This document shows, one piece after another, positions 11,039-21,474 of a stretch of DNA of 64,000 nt. The position numbers were made by a program, and so were the translations under genes. Below the pieces are notes generated by a model that saw only the letters and a program-made list of their open reading frames with translations, was not told where the DNA came from and did not search any database. The first letter of the stretch is position 1. Each line of letters starts with the position of its first letter. The stretch is from positions 65,139,078 to 65,203,077 of the forward strand of contig CM070711.1 in assembly GCA_036346275.1 (NCBI GenBank), written 5' to 3'. The DNA is from Otatea glauca. Its lineage: Eukaryota > Streptophyta > Magnoliopsida > Poales > Poaceae.

Positions 11039-12298
11039 GGTGCAACCAGGGTTTCGGATTTCGTTTTCGGATAAAATACCGTCGTGGGCGGATACGAGAT
11101 TTCGCGAAATTCGGTAATTTCGAAAATCTCGTCCAGAATTTCAAATTTAAAATTTGAATCCGGCTTGTTTGAAACCGAGAAATAGCGAAATTGGCGAAAT
11201 TGGGCGAAATTTCGGGCGAAATTGCCAAAATTTCGGGTTTTTTGCACTGGCAGAAAAGTGGTCCAAACGTTAACGAAAAATTTTGAAATTTTTTTTGGAG
11301 GTTCCTGACACATTGATGATGTTCTCATAAAAATTTCATCTGATTATCACATCTGAGGAATTTTTAAAAATTCAGAGAGTGGTACTGTCCTGATTAAACA
11401 CTGACCGACAAATTTGATCCGAACGAAAATGGTAAAAATCAAGTTATAAACTGCTCAATTTTTTTTGAAGAGTCATTACACATTTATTATGTTTCCATAA
11501 AAATTTCAGATTATTATGAAGTGTGTGTAATTTTAAAAATTCAAACATTAGAACTGTCCGGATAAAACGCTGACCGGTAATTTTGAACCGAATGCAAAAT
11601 GGTTCAAACCATGGTAAAAACATTTGAATTTTTTTTCATGGTTATGATGTATCTATAATGCTCTCATAAAATTTTCAGATGATGATCAAACTGTATGAAT
11701 TTTTAAAAATTCTAACAGTACTACTGGTCTACTACCTGTTAAAATGCTTACAGTAAAATTGAAAAACATGAAAAATTATGTAAACCATGTTAAAAACTTT
11801 TGAAATTTTTGTGAATGGTCCTGATATAACATTAATGTTTTCTTAAAATTTTTAGATGATGAGCATTCTCAAATAATGTTTGAAAATTCAGACATTGCTA
11901 CGTCCCGATAAAAGTCGATGATCAATACATAGATTTGATTTAGCAGTAAAAAAGTTTAATTTTTTAAAATTTACAGAATGGTGATAAGGAAGTTCTTAAT
12001 ATCCCATAAAAATTTTGATTCATGATCACACTCCAGTGAATTTATAAAATTCTTACAAGGGACACTACCATTTATGTTTTTTTCTTTTGTTTTTAGAAAT
12101 ATAATATAACAAACAAAGTTCAATGCTTACATTTGGAACAAAGTTTTAAATGTTCTGTTTTTACCTAAGATTTTTACCTAAGTTTTTACCTAAGTTGCAT
12201 TTAGAACAAAGTTTTAAATGTTCTGCTTTTTACCTAAGTTTTTACCTAAGTTTTAGCAATTTCAATTTTTTCCTGATTTTTCCATCCGCAAAAAACTC

Positions 12299-12375
12299 GT
12301 TCACGCGGACCACTTGGAAGTAGTCCGCGCAAAAGAATCGTTCACGCGGACTACTTCCAAGTGGTCCGCGTGAAC
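12299..12375. repeat. Perfect 31-bp inverted repeat (hairpin), 15-nt loop
   Basis: The arm at 12299-12329 begins GTTCACGCGGACCACTTGG. The arm at 12345-12375 is its exact reverse complement, leaving a 15-nt loop. The arms are GC-rich (about 60%) inside very AT-rich DNA. A transcript in either direction would fold into a perfect stem, a potential Dicer substrate. I see no nearby promoter. Confidence 0.9.
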
Positions 12376-12756
12376 TGACTTTTATCCTATTTTTGATTTT
12401 TATTTTTAAAACATAACAAATGATGTTAAAATATTTTCATAAATTTTATGTATTATCCTACATATCTTATGATACTCACATAAATTTTCATAGCATGAAA
12501 ATGCATTCTCAATTTTTAAAATTCGAGAGTGTTTACTGCGAAATGCCAAAAGTCTAAAAATAAACTTTTTGAAACATTATCATTGAAGATCACTTCACGA
12601 GAACTTATTGATATAATTCCGTCGATCCGGCCAAAAAATTCAAATTCTGTTTAAAATTCGAAATCTCGTAGTTTTGCGAAATCTACTAAAAATAAAAATT
12701 TGAAATTCTTGTAGCAATTTCAATTTTTTTCCGGATTTTCCATCCGCGAACAGCTC

Positions 12757-12832
12757 GTTCACGCCGACCACTTGAAGTAGTCCGGCGCAAAGGTCGTTCA
12801 CGCGGACTACTTCCAAGTGGTCCCGCGTGAAC
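12757..12832. repeat. Second, imperfect copy of the hairpin
   Basis: This is the same inverted repeat in the second 457-bp unit. It has several single-base changes and one-base indels in the arms, such as GTTCACGCCGACC in the left arm. Its right arm is nearly unchanged. Confidence 0.85.
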
Positions 12833-13285
12833 TGACTTTATCCTATTTCGATTTTTAGTTTTAAAACATAACAAATGATGTTAAAATATTTTCATAAATT
12901 TTATGTATTATCCTACATATCTTATGATACTCCCATAAATTTTCATAGCATGAAAATGCATTCTCAATTTTTAAAATTGAGCGTGTTTACGCAAGTGCCA
13001 AAAGTCTAAAAATAAACTTTTTCAAACATTATCATTGAAGATCACTTCCGAGAACTTATTGATATAATTCGGTCAGATCCGCCAAAAACTTCAAAATCCG
13101 GTTTAAAATTCCGAAATCTCGGCGGTTTTGCGAAATCTCGCCGAAAAATAAAAATCAAAATATACTGTAGCAATTTCAATTTTTTCGGATTTTTACATCC
13201 GGCGGTCTATGCAAACTCGCTGGGGTCAAAATCGAGATTTCGTAGATTCGCCAATTTCGGCGGTTTTGTAACCTTGGTGCAACCA

Positions 13286-14063
13286 CCCCCCCTCTCGGAC
13301 ACTTACTGTGACTAATGCGACGCGCGGACTACCCCTGACACGAGCTATCTATCCTGCATCTTGTGGAGGGCTCGACCTCGCCTCATCACGCGACCCATAA
13401 CGTGGAGAGTGAAATCTCCCTTTGCGCAAGTGAATAAGTTTTGAAATGTTAGTCAGAGTAAAATTATTGAAATGCTATGGTAATTTCGCTATTTCTCGGT
13501 GAGATATCACTTATTTGGTCAAAATCTCAGTTTTGTAACTCGGATTTTCGAGATTTGATGACCGGAAATTGATTGATAACCCTTAATGATGAAAATATGT
13601 TGAAAAACCGATTTTTTGAGATATTTTTTAAAAACTGCAGAAACACTTTCGGATTTTTATAAAATTATACAAGCTTTATCATGCTGTGAAAATTTATGGC
13701 ACCATCCTAAGAAGTGTAGGATCATACAAAAAAAATTCAAAATATTTTAACTTCATTTGTTATCTTTAAAAAAAAAAAAACTCATTGAATATAATTGAGA
13801 CACTAATATTGTCATAATTTTATAAATTTTCTCGAGTGTGATCATATCTAAAATTTTTAGGATGCATTGGAAATTTCTTTATAACCCTTCTCTAAAAGTT
13901 TCAAAAAAATTAAAACTATTTTGATTGCTCAATCAAAAATTATAAACTGTAGAAACATGCATTCTAAGGTCCAAGAATTTTGAAGTAACACTGTCACAAT
14001 TTTTGAAAATTCGTTAGGTTTGATCATGATATAAAAAATTTATGGAAACATTACGGATGCTTC
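13286..14063. other. AT-rich DNA with decayed repeat-family sequence
   Basis: From about 13440 the sequence again carries the family motifs (GGTAATTTCGCTATTTCTCGG, GATTTTCGAGATTTGATGACCGG), with no gene. It ends at the solo LTR. Confidence 0.5.
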
Positions 14064-15661
14064 TGTAGGATCAAGGATAACCGACTAGAACGGGTGAATA
14101 GAAGGTTTGTAAAGTTTTCGATTCTAAAACCAATCGATTAAAACACTAAGCAAGAATTGCGATTTACTTCAATTTTGCAACTAAGTTCTCTAGTAAATAT
14201 CAAGTACTCTACCAATTCAAGTATGAACAAAATAGAAAGTTGAGCACAAATAATATACTTGAAAAGCTATAAGATAAAATAAACACTAGAGGAGTAAATA
14301 CAAATCACAAGAGAGCAAGAGACAAGATTTTTGACCTGTGGTCTCGGAGATTTGCCAGTCTCCCCTACTCCATGTAGAGATGACTTAAACAACTTCAAAC
14401 CAGCTCCAACCGTTTGAGCCTTCTCGATCACTAAGGTAGTTTTTCCCCGCTCCGGTAGGCGAACTCCGGCCTTCACAACTTGCCGGGGCTTCTCACAATC
14501 TTCGTTAAGAAGCTCACCGCGTACGATCGCCTCAAAGCCATCTAGGAGGCGGCAACCTCCAAGAGTAATAAGTATTGATGCTTACTTGAGATCAAATTTG
14601 AGTGTCAAAAAGTTCAAACTAAATGCAACACTCAAATTTTGCTCTTCACCCTCTCAAATGAATATTGAATGCACTTTTGGTGAGATGAAGACTTGCTAGA
14701 GCTCAAATATCATTAATAAGGACCAAGAGAACCTCTAGAGTGTAGGTAGGGTGTATTTATAGCCTCCACCAACCAAACTAGCTGTTGAAGCTCAAATTCT
14801 GCTCATGTCAGGATTTTCGGTGCTACCGTCCATGTAGGATCAGTAGCATCGGGCTCCAACCCAACAGTTGGAACAATGCATTAAATGCACTACCAGAGCC
14901 CATTGTGCAGAGGGTCCGATGCTACCGCCCAACTGGAATCGGTAGCACTGGACTCTTTTTATTTTTGCTATGCCAGAAGGGGCTTCTCTGGAATTTTTGC
15001 ACCGGGCTGAGGGCCTGGTGCTACCGCTCGTCCGGTAGCACCGCGCTACCATGGGCAGTAGCACCGCCCTGCCTGGTCCCCAAAAATACCCTTCTCGAGT
15101 TTTTACATACCGCTCTAGGGTCGGTGCTACCGCTTCCCCGGTAGCACCGAGCTTCAAAAGACCTAAAATGGAGGTTCTCTGGAATTTTCACACCGCCCAA
15201 AATGACCGGTGCTACTGCTAACCCGATAGCACCGCGTTACCTTGGGCGGTAGCATCGGACTTCTAGAAACTTTCTTTCAACAAATATGGAATTTTCAATT
15301 TAAATTTTTGTATGACATGATGTATGATTTTAAACATAGATTTGAGTCTTTAAACCCTAGATGACATCAAGATAATTGTCAAGACCCCTCTTAATAGTAC
15401 GGCCCTAGTTCTAGCAATTTGATCTTTTCTCCAAACTCCGAGATCGATAAAAGCTGTGAAAATGTCCTTACAATTTATACCTTAGCCATCTTGTCTTGAT
15501 GTGTTGAACTTCTTTTCATCTATTTCATGCTTTCATAATCGTCGAAACTTGGACCAACCTATTCTCAAAATACTCAATTGAAAATGTTAGTCTTTTAACC
15601 GTAATTGTTATTAATTACCAAAACTAAATTGAATTTGGGGGCCTAGATGCTTTAAGCTTCA
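14064..15661 (-). repeat. Solo LTR of a Sirevirus-type Ty1/copia element
   Basis: The plus-strand left end TGTAGGATCAAGG is the reverse complement of a terminus like that before the primer site of the 49-kb LTR (ACTTGATCCTTTCA). Reading minus, the block has an opening GGCCCCCAAATTCAATTTAG, the motif GTACTATTAAGAGGGGT (15384-15400), palindromic GGTGCTACCG modules, a TATA box (TATAAATAC, about 14752-14762) and a terminus. The same order occurs in the LTRs at 46.8-50.8 and 61-64 kb. No gag or pol adjoins it, so it is probably a solo LTR. The left end is good; the right end (TG start, 15661) is approximate, and I found no clean target duplication. Confidence 0.65.
14810..15270. repeat. Palindromic GGTGCTACCG / CGGTAGCACC module array in the solo LTR
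   Basis: At least four pairs of facing GGTGCTACCG-like and CGGTAGCACC-like sites occur here, for example near 15028-15050 and 15122-15148, with short spacers of 6-10 bp. They lie upstream of the TATA box in LTR orientation. Arrays of short palindromes at this LTR position are a known Sirevirus hallmark, although the sequence here is its own. Confidence 0.7.
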
Positions 15662-15731
15662 CGACTAACCACAAAAATTTTGCATGCTCAGAACATTACC
15701 AAAAAAGTTGCTCAAAAATTGCCATTCTTGT

Positions 15732-15785
15732 GACTCGAACCCAAGACCTACGGTTTGCATGATATGGATTTTACCAACTAGGCTA
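15732..15785 (-). mobile_element. tRNA-derived SINE promoter relic
   Basis: On the minus strand an A box, TAGCCTAGTTGG (15785-15774), is followed by a B box, GGGTTCGAGTC (15742-15732). Both match Pol III internal promoter consensus. No clear 3' tail is visible, so element length is unknown. It sits just outside the solo LTR. Confidence 0.5.
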
Positions 15786-16839
15786 GAGCTATTGCTGAGT
15801 AAGGGCATTGAGTAATTATTCCATTTATCTATACTATTCGCACTTATTTTTAAGCTACCTCAATCATTCGCTACACTACATACTCACTTTACACTCTATC
15901 TCTCAAAGCTCACCATCTCCTCCCGAAGATAGAAGTCGCCCTCACTGTCATCTTCCCTGTCCGGTCAAAATCCGGCCATCTCTGGAAATATTCCGGCCAT
16001 CTTTGACTAGGAAGGAGCAAATCTCGGGCTCCTGAACCGAGATCTCGGCTATATAGAGCGAGATTTCGGTCGGCTCAGCGACATTCTCGGTAACTAAATT
16101 TCATTTTTGCTACAAAATCTCGGATATTTGAAGCGAAATGTATGTAGTTTGGGTCGGAGTATTGAGTATATTGATCGGATTTGGTTGATTGTAGCCCGGA
16201 TGTGGTGTATTACTATCTAGTATCTACTGGACGATGTACCAAATATTATTTACTTACCAAATATTATTTACTTAGAGTAAGTAGAGTACAAGAAATGAAG
16301 TTATTTAGCGGTGGTAATTACCAAAGCATTTATCCACAACATATATATTGGATGATGATGGATGCATACATGTATGTTTTGTAAATGGCATGAATGATCG
16401 ATGCATATTTCTATGTTTTGTAAATGGCATGAATGATCGATGCATATTTCTATTTTTTTGTAAATAGAATGAATGATTGATGAACCATGCATATGTATTG
16501 CAGATTACAGTGAACAATCAATAGGTCAGTGTATGAATATTCGTAGAAGGGTGATGCATATTTTGCTTTGGTTCATTAGTGCATGATGTATACATGTAAA
16601 ATTACTAGCTATTATGATCTTTTCATATTTAGCATGTGCAATAACTAACTATTACCAGTGCATAACTTTTGTTTTCTATTACAGTTTTCGTGATGGCACA
16701 TCGTGATGCAAATATACATTAATTTTATTGTGATGCAAATATGTGATAAATTGTCATATATATCAATTTTATTTCATGCCTATTAATTGTCATGCAAATA
16801 TACATTGATTGTTTCCAATTATGACTCTCAAAATCCGAA
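15786..16839. other. Intergenic DNA with two short tandem repeats
   Basis: A 19-bp unit (ACCAAATATTATTTACTT) occurs twice near 16238-16274. A 39-40 bp unit (GTAAATGGCATGAATGATCG plus ATGCATATTTC) occurs about 2.5 times at 16377-16485. No gene is recognisable. Confidence 0.7.
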
Positions 16840-17490
16840 TTTCAGTCGAAATACTGCTGAAATTTCTAACTTCGCGGATTGATAATCATCTAAAAATTTT
16901 ATGGCAAGATTAATGATACATCATGACCGTCCAATCAAAATTTCAAAATTTTCTAACGTACTTTTAAGAATTTTTCATCCGGACATCACCACTGTCCAAA
17001 ATTTTAAAAATCCTTGAGCTCCACCATCATCTAAAAATTTTATGAAAATATTATTGATATGTCAGAATCATACAAAAAAATTCAAGAAAATTCTAACATG
17101 GTTTGTCCTATTTTTCATTCGGTTCAAAATTGTCGGTCAGCGTTTTATCAGGATAGTATCAATGTTTGAATTTTTAAAAATTACACAAGATTCATAATTT
17201 TCTAAAATTTTTATGGAAACATAATCAGTGTGTCAGGAACCTCCAGAAAAATGTCAAATTTTTTGACTTGGTTTCGACTAGATTTCACTCTGTCCAATTT
17301 GGCCGAGATCTGGGCAAAACTAGCCGAAATCTCGGTTTTACGGGTTGAAAAGAACGTATTTGAAATTCCGTTTTTGTGTTTTGTTCGGAATTTATCCGAA
17401 TTTTTGAGATCTCACCGAAATTTCGTTCTTTGGCCAACTCTGAGATTTCAAGCGAAAACAAGATTTCAATCCTTGCGGACAAGGTCGACT
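16840..17490 (-). repeat. Inverted copy of the AT-rich repeat family
   Basis: This carries the reverse complements of the 11.3-11.7 kb motifs, for example GGTCAGCGTTTTATCAGGATAG (17137-17158) against CTGTCCTGATTAAACACTGACC, and GTGTCAGGAACCTCC (17229-17243) against GGAGGTTCCTGACAC. It ends in CGAAATTTCG-rich sequence. Boundaries are unclear. Confidence 0.6.
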
Positions 17491-18574
17491 AGCTAAATTT
17501 TCTTTTCTCAAAGGAAAAAAGCTTATAGCTTGTAGCTTCATGGAGTCATGCTATTAACCCTTTTCGTATTTAGCTTATATCGTTTTTTATAAATATAGCT
17601 CTTTTAAATATGTTTTTATAAAAATTGCTCACTCCACCGCGGAAGGTGTAATAGACGAGCATGGGTGAGCACACGTGAACAGGAGGGCAGGAGCGCGTGG
17701 GTGGGCGACACGATCGTGCGGTGCGGGCGCGAGCGGGAGGTTGAGTGCAGGAGCGCGTCCTCCCATGGTCCTCAAGTGCGGTAGCGTGTCCTCCCACGCT
17801 CCCGGGCGTGGTAAGGAACAAGTGTCATCTGTCACGTTTTCCTCGATGAGAGAGGGGACTAGTGACAGAACTAGAAGAATTTCTATGGTGATGAACACTT
17901 CACAGGTACAACTCTATAATCTTGTATAATGATTTCGTAACATCATAAATCCAACATATATATTTGAAATTTGCTAAAAATACAATACAAATAGTTCTAT
18001 GGTCTTAAATATCCAAACCACCAAAATTGAAACCAATTCGATCAACAAATTTGATATATTGATGATGTGATGTTGTAACATTTCTTAGATTTTTAGGTGT
18101 GCCGGCTATTTTTGTAAAAAATATATATGAGGAAGCTAGATTAAAAAAAACATGCATACTGCCTAGATATAAACAGTGTTCTCGTACTACTACTGTCATG
18201 TACTGTAGACATGGTTGCCTAGGGCTAGCCCTGCGTGCTGCGTACAATAACTGAGAAGTGGTTTCGACTCTGCGGCTCTGCCCTTCTCCAGTTCGAATGG
18301 AGATCACTACTCTTCCGGTGATACCGATGATACACTTGTGAGTGGAACATGCAAATTAGTATATAACATACGGTGTTTCTTTTTTTGGTAAAACAAAAAT
18401 CACCGCTGTGATGTAGCCTGTGCTTGAATTGCATCATATAGCCCTTGTGGCCAAATGACCAGTTCTTGTCGGCCAGATAAAACATTTTGGGTCGAGTGGA
18501 TGAGCAAAGAGTCGGCGACTTGGCGGGTGGAAGCGGACAAAATGCAGCGTTGTACCTCCTGATGCGGTGCACAA
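17491..18574. other. Intergenic DNA with a short GC-rich island
   Basis: Positions 17640-17830 are strikingly GC-rich (GCGGTGCGGGCGCGAGCGGG) within AT-rich DNA, with the near repeat GAGCGCGT...CCTCCCA. It could be a relic of a gene or of a captured exon, but no protein is recognisable. The rest is featureless. Confidence 0.5.
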
Positions 18575-19865
18575 GTTTGAAATTTCGTTTCCACACCTCC
18601 GAGGGATCCAAAATTTCGATGAAATCCGGTCAAAATTTGAGATCCGGAATTTTTGAACCGAAATTGCTGAAATCTAGGTGAAATTTAACCGAGTGGAAAA
18701 TAGTCAAAACGATGTTAAATTTTTTTGTGGATAGTCCTCACACATCACTAATATTCTCATAGAAATATTCAGATGGTGATCAAGCCAGAGGAATTTTTAA
18801 AATTTTTGAAAGTTGTATTGTCCTGATAAAATGCTGACCGGCAAATTTAAACCTAATGAAAAATGGAACAAATCACGCTTGAAAATTTTGAAACGCATCA
18901 ATAATGTTTCCATAAAATTTTTAGATGATGATCAAGCGTCAGGAATTTTAAAAAATTCTGACAGTGCTATTGTCTTGATAAAAGCTTTACCAGCAAACTT
19001 CAACCGAATGAAAAATAGTTCAAACTACGTTAGAATTTTTTTAAAAAATTGGATGGCCTGATGCATCATAAATATTTCCATAAAATTTTCATATGATGGT
19101 CAATCATGAGTAATTTTAAAAAATTCTGACAGTGCTACTGTCCTGATAAAAGCCTGATGATCAACACATAGATTTGCTTGAGTAATCACAAAAGGTTTAG
19201 AATCTTGGATCATAATCGCACTCCAGTAAATTTATAAAATTCTTACAATAGTACTGTACTATTTATGTTCGTTCTGTTTTTAATTTTTGAAAGATAACAA
19301 ATGAAGTTCAATGTTTTCATAGATTTGATTGAGCAAACAAAAAAGTTTATTTTTTAAAATTTTAAAGAAGTGTTCTCAGGCAATTCTTGAGCTTTCATAA
19401 TTTTTTTTATCGTGATCATACTCGAGAAAATTTATAAAATTGTGACAAGGTTATTGTCTGTCTCAGTTATGTTCATTCTGTTTTTAATTTTTTAAAGATA
19501 ACAAATGAAGTTCAATTCTTTTGAAAAGTTTTTTGTATGATTCTAGACTATTAAAGATGGTACCATAAATTTTTTAGAGTATGATCAGACTCGTACAACT
19601 TTATAAAATTTTGATAGCGTTTCTGTCGAAATTATAAAATATCTCAAAAAATCGGGTTTTCAACAAATTTTCATAGAAGATGACATTCTTAAGGGTTATT
19701 GGGCCAAATCCGGTTAAAAAACCTGCCGAAATTTCTGAAATTATTGTAGCAATTTATTTTAATTTTTTTATCCGGCCAGTATTTTAAATCTCGTCCCTGT
19801 CCAAAAATCCGAAATCTCACTGAGTTTTCGTGAAATTTCGCCTAAATTTTTAACCATGGTAGTGC
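18575..19865 (+). repeat. Direct copy of the AT-rich repeat family
   Basis: The repeating blocks share TCCTGATAAAATGCTGACCGG, CATAAAATTTTTAGATGATGATC and AATTTTAAAAAATTCTGACAG with 11.3-12.0 kb. At least three units are recognisable between 18700 and 19170. It ends in CGTGAAATTTCGCC and TTTTTAACCATGG. No target duplication was found. Confidence 0.6.
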
Positions 19866-20070
19866 ATGCCCGGCTTAAATGTGTAAATGAGGTTCAATGC
19901 ATTGCGTACTAAAGTTCTATCATTTGTAAGTGACCCAAATCATACATGGATGAATTGAATTATACTTGCTTTTTAAAACTGAAAAGTTATGAAAATAGAA
20001 GTATTCTGACTGAAAATCAGCAAGACAATTTGGACGAGGCAGTTACATAACGGATTTGGTAGCGTATATA

Positions 20071-20404
20071 AGAGCATCTCTAATGCTCAGTAGCTTCAAC
20101 TATTACTTAGGAGAGAGTGTGCGCCATGTCAGCTGAAGCTATTACTCAAAACCCCCACCGATTTATAGTAGCTTCACGACGAGTCCACAAAATCTGAAGC
20201 GAAGCTTCACCACATTAGCTTCAGGATGGTTCCACAAAAAATTTGAAGCAAACCTACGATACCTCTCTCCAATACACTACTTAGAAAGGAATTGCTTTAT
20301 GTTGAAACGACGCAAATTAGGTGAAGCTATTGTAGCCCTATTTGAAGTTACTCTTGCCAATGTGACTAAAGCGACTATCCATAGTGGATCAATAGGGATG
20401 CTCT
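20071..20404. mobile_element. MITE with AGAGCATC termini
   Basis: The left end AGAGCATCTCTA and the right end TAGGGATGCTCT are inverted repeats (11 of 12). The internal sequence has repeated AGCTTCA/GAAGCTA motifs. It is a short noncoding element of the type abundant near grass genes. The target duplication is not certain. Confidence 0.6.
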
Positions 20405-21474
20405 GATAAACCTGCAAAACTGTATCTACAAAAAGTTCAGACACGCACACTCGGGGACATAACACACGACAACGTATAAATTTCAGAGTCTTGGTTTAAT
20501 GCAAGCCATTAGCCATATACCAAGAGCAGAAAAACAAGCCCGTTTGGGCCAAAGGTCCAGGTTCCTCAAGATTTATCCCGTGTCACTTCAAAGGGTTTAT
20601 TTAGAGGTGTTACTTCAAAGGTTTTAGAATTTGGCATTTTCCATGCTTGTACTTCTTCTGCCATTTTGCACAAAGTTTTAGTTAGCCATATAGCATATGT
20701 ATACCAACCATGTAGTCGCATCTTCGAAGGAAACAACTAAACACCAATCATGTGCCCAGATCCGTCTCAATCTGACCTGTGATTCAAAACAGGTCACCGA
20801 GCATTGTGAGTTTGCTATGACCAAAAGATTGTACCCGTGGCTGGACCAACCATGTACGACCATGAACTTACAAGGCCTCGACATATGGCCATGATCGATG
20901 TCTTTCTGACGATGAAATGAATGGTTTACTGATTAAATTTTAGATGTGGAATCCCTGTCATACATTCTGAAGTGTCGCTCTATTTTGCCTAAGCATAGCA
21001 CAGCAGGCCGCGCAGGTGTAGCCTCTGGATGACAACTAATTTACTAGCATACACTTGGCTCTTATTTTGACATTGTTTATTTCCTAGAACCTTCCAATTT
21101 GATTCTTTTCTCGTACAATTTAGTAAGAGTAAATTTTACAAAACTGTATAGACATACTCTAGCAAAATATCGCAGAATTACACGTGTAAGAGAACATTTA
21201 AAATAATTGTGCCATCAAAGCGTGTTATCAAGGAACAAAATTTTCCTTTAAAAATTATTCCATTACTCAGGACTAAGATACAATTAATGGATACAATTAA
21301 TGGTACAATGAGCAAATCGATCCGAACATAAGGACTATGTATTATTGTTGCAAACATCCATAAAAAGAACTAATTAACTAACCACACACCGGTACAAACA
21401 TATCCAAAGTATCCCCTTTCCACCAATAAAAAAAGATAATACAAGTAATGCTTATGCAAAGTTAACTACTACCT
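20405..21474. other. Gene-free spacer downstream of the phytocyanin-like gene
   Basis: This holds the 3' flank (and presumably 3' UTR and polyadenylation region) of the minus-strand gene ending at 21475. No coding feature is visible. Confidence 0.6.

Larger units (their letters stand above)
11049..13276. mobile_element. AT-rich 2.2-kb element flanked by 10-bp direct repeats (possible Mutator-like)
   Basis: The direct repeat GGTGCAACCA lies at 11039-11048 and again at 13276-13285. It brackets an AT-rich block whose ends are roughly inverted: CCAGGGTTTCGG at the left, and CCAAGGTTACAAAACCG reading inward from the right. Direct repeats of 9-10 bp suggest a Mutator-like target duplication, but the terminal match is short and I see no transposase. 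Inside is a chain of about four degenerate units of about 180 bp (11280-11990) that share CATAAAAATTTCAGATGATGATC-type and CCTGATAAAA motifs. A 457-bp tandem duplication and a hairpin, listed separately, follow. Confidence 0.55.
12255..13276. repeat. 457-bp tandem duplication inside the AT-rich element
   Basis: The block starting AGCAATTTCAATTTTTTCC at 12255 recurs at 12713 and begins a third time at 13169, which stops at 13276. The first two units each contain the hairpin, an ACATAACAAATGATG stretch and a CATTATCATTGAAGATCAC stretch in the same order. The third is a partial unit. Confidence 0.85.

Noticed and set aside
10995..11228. Open frames in the AT-rich repeat family
   Set aside because: They are Phe/Lys/Asn-rich chance frames that recur only because the repeat itself recurs.
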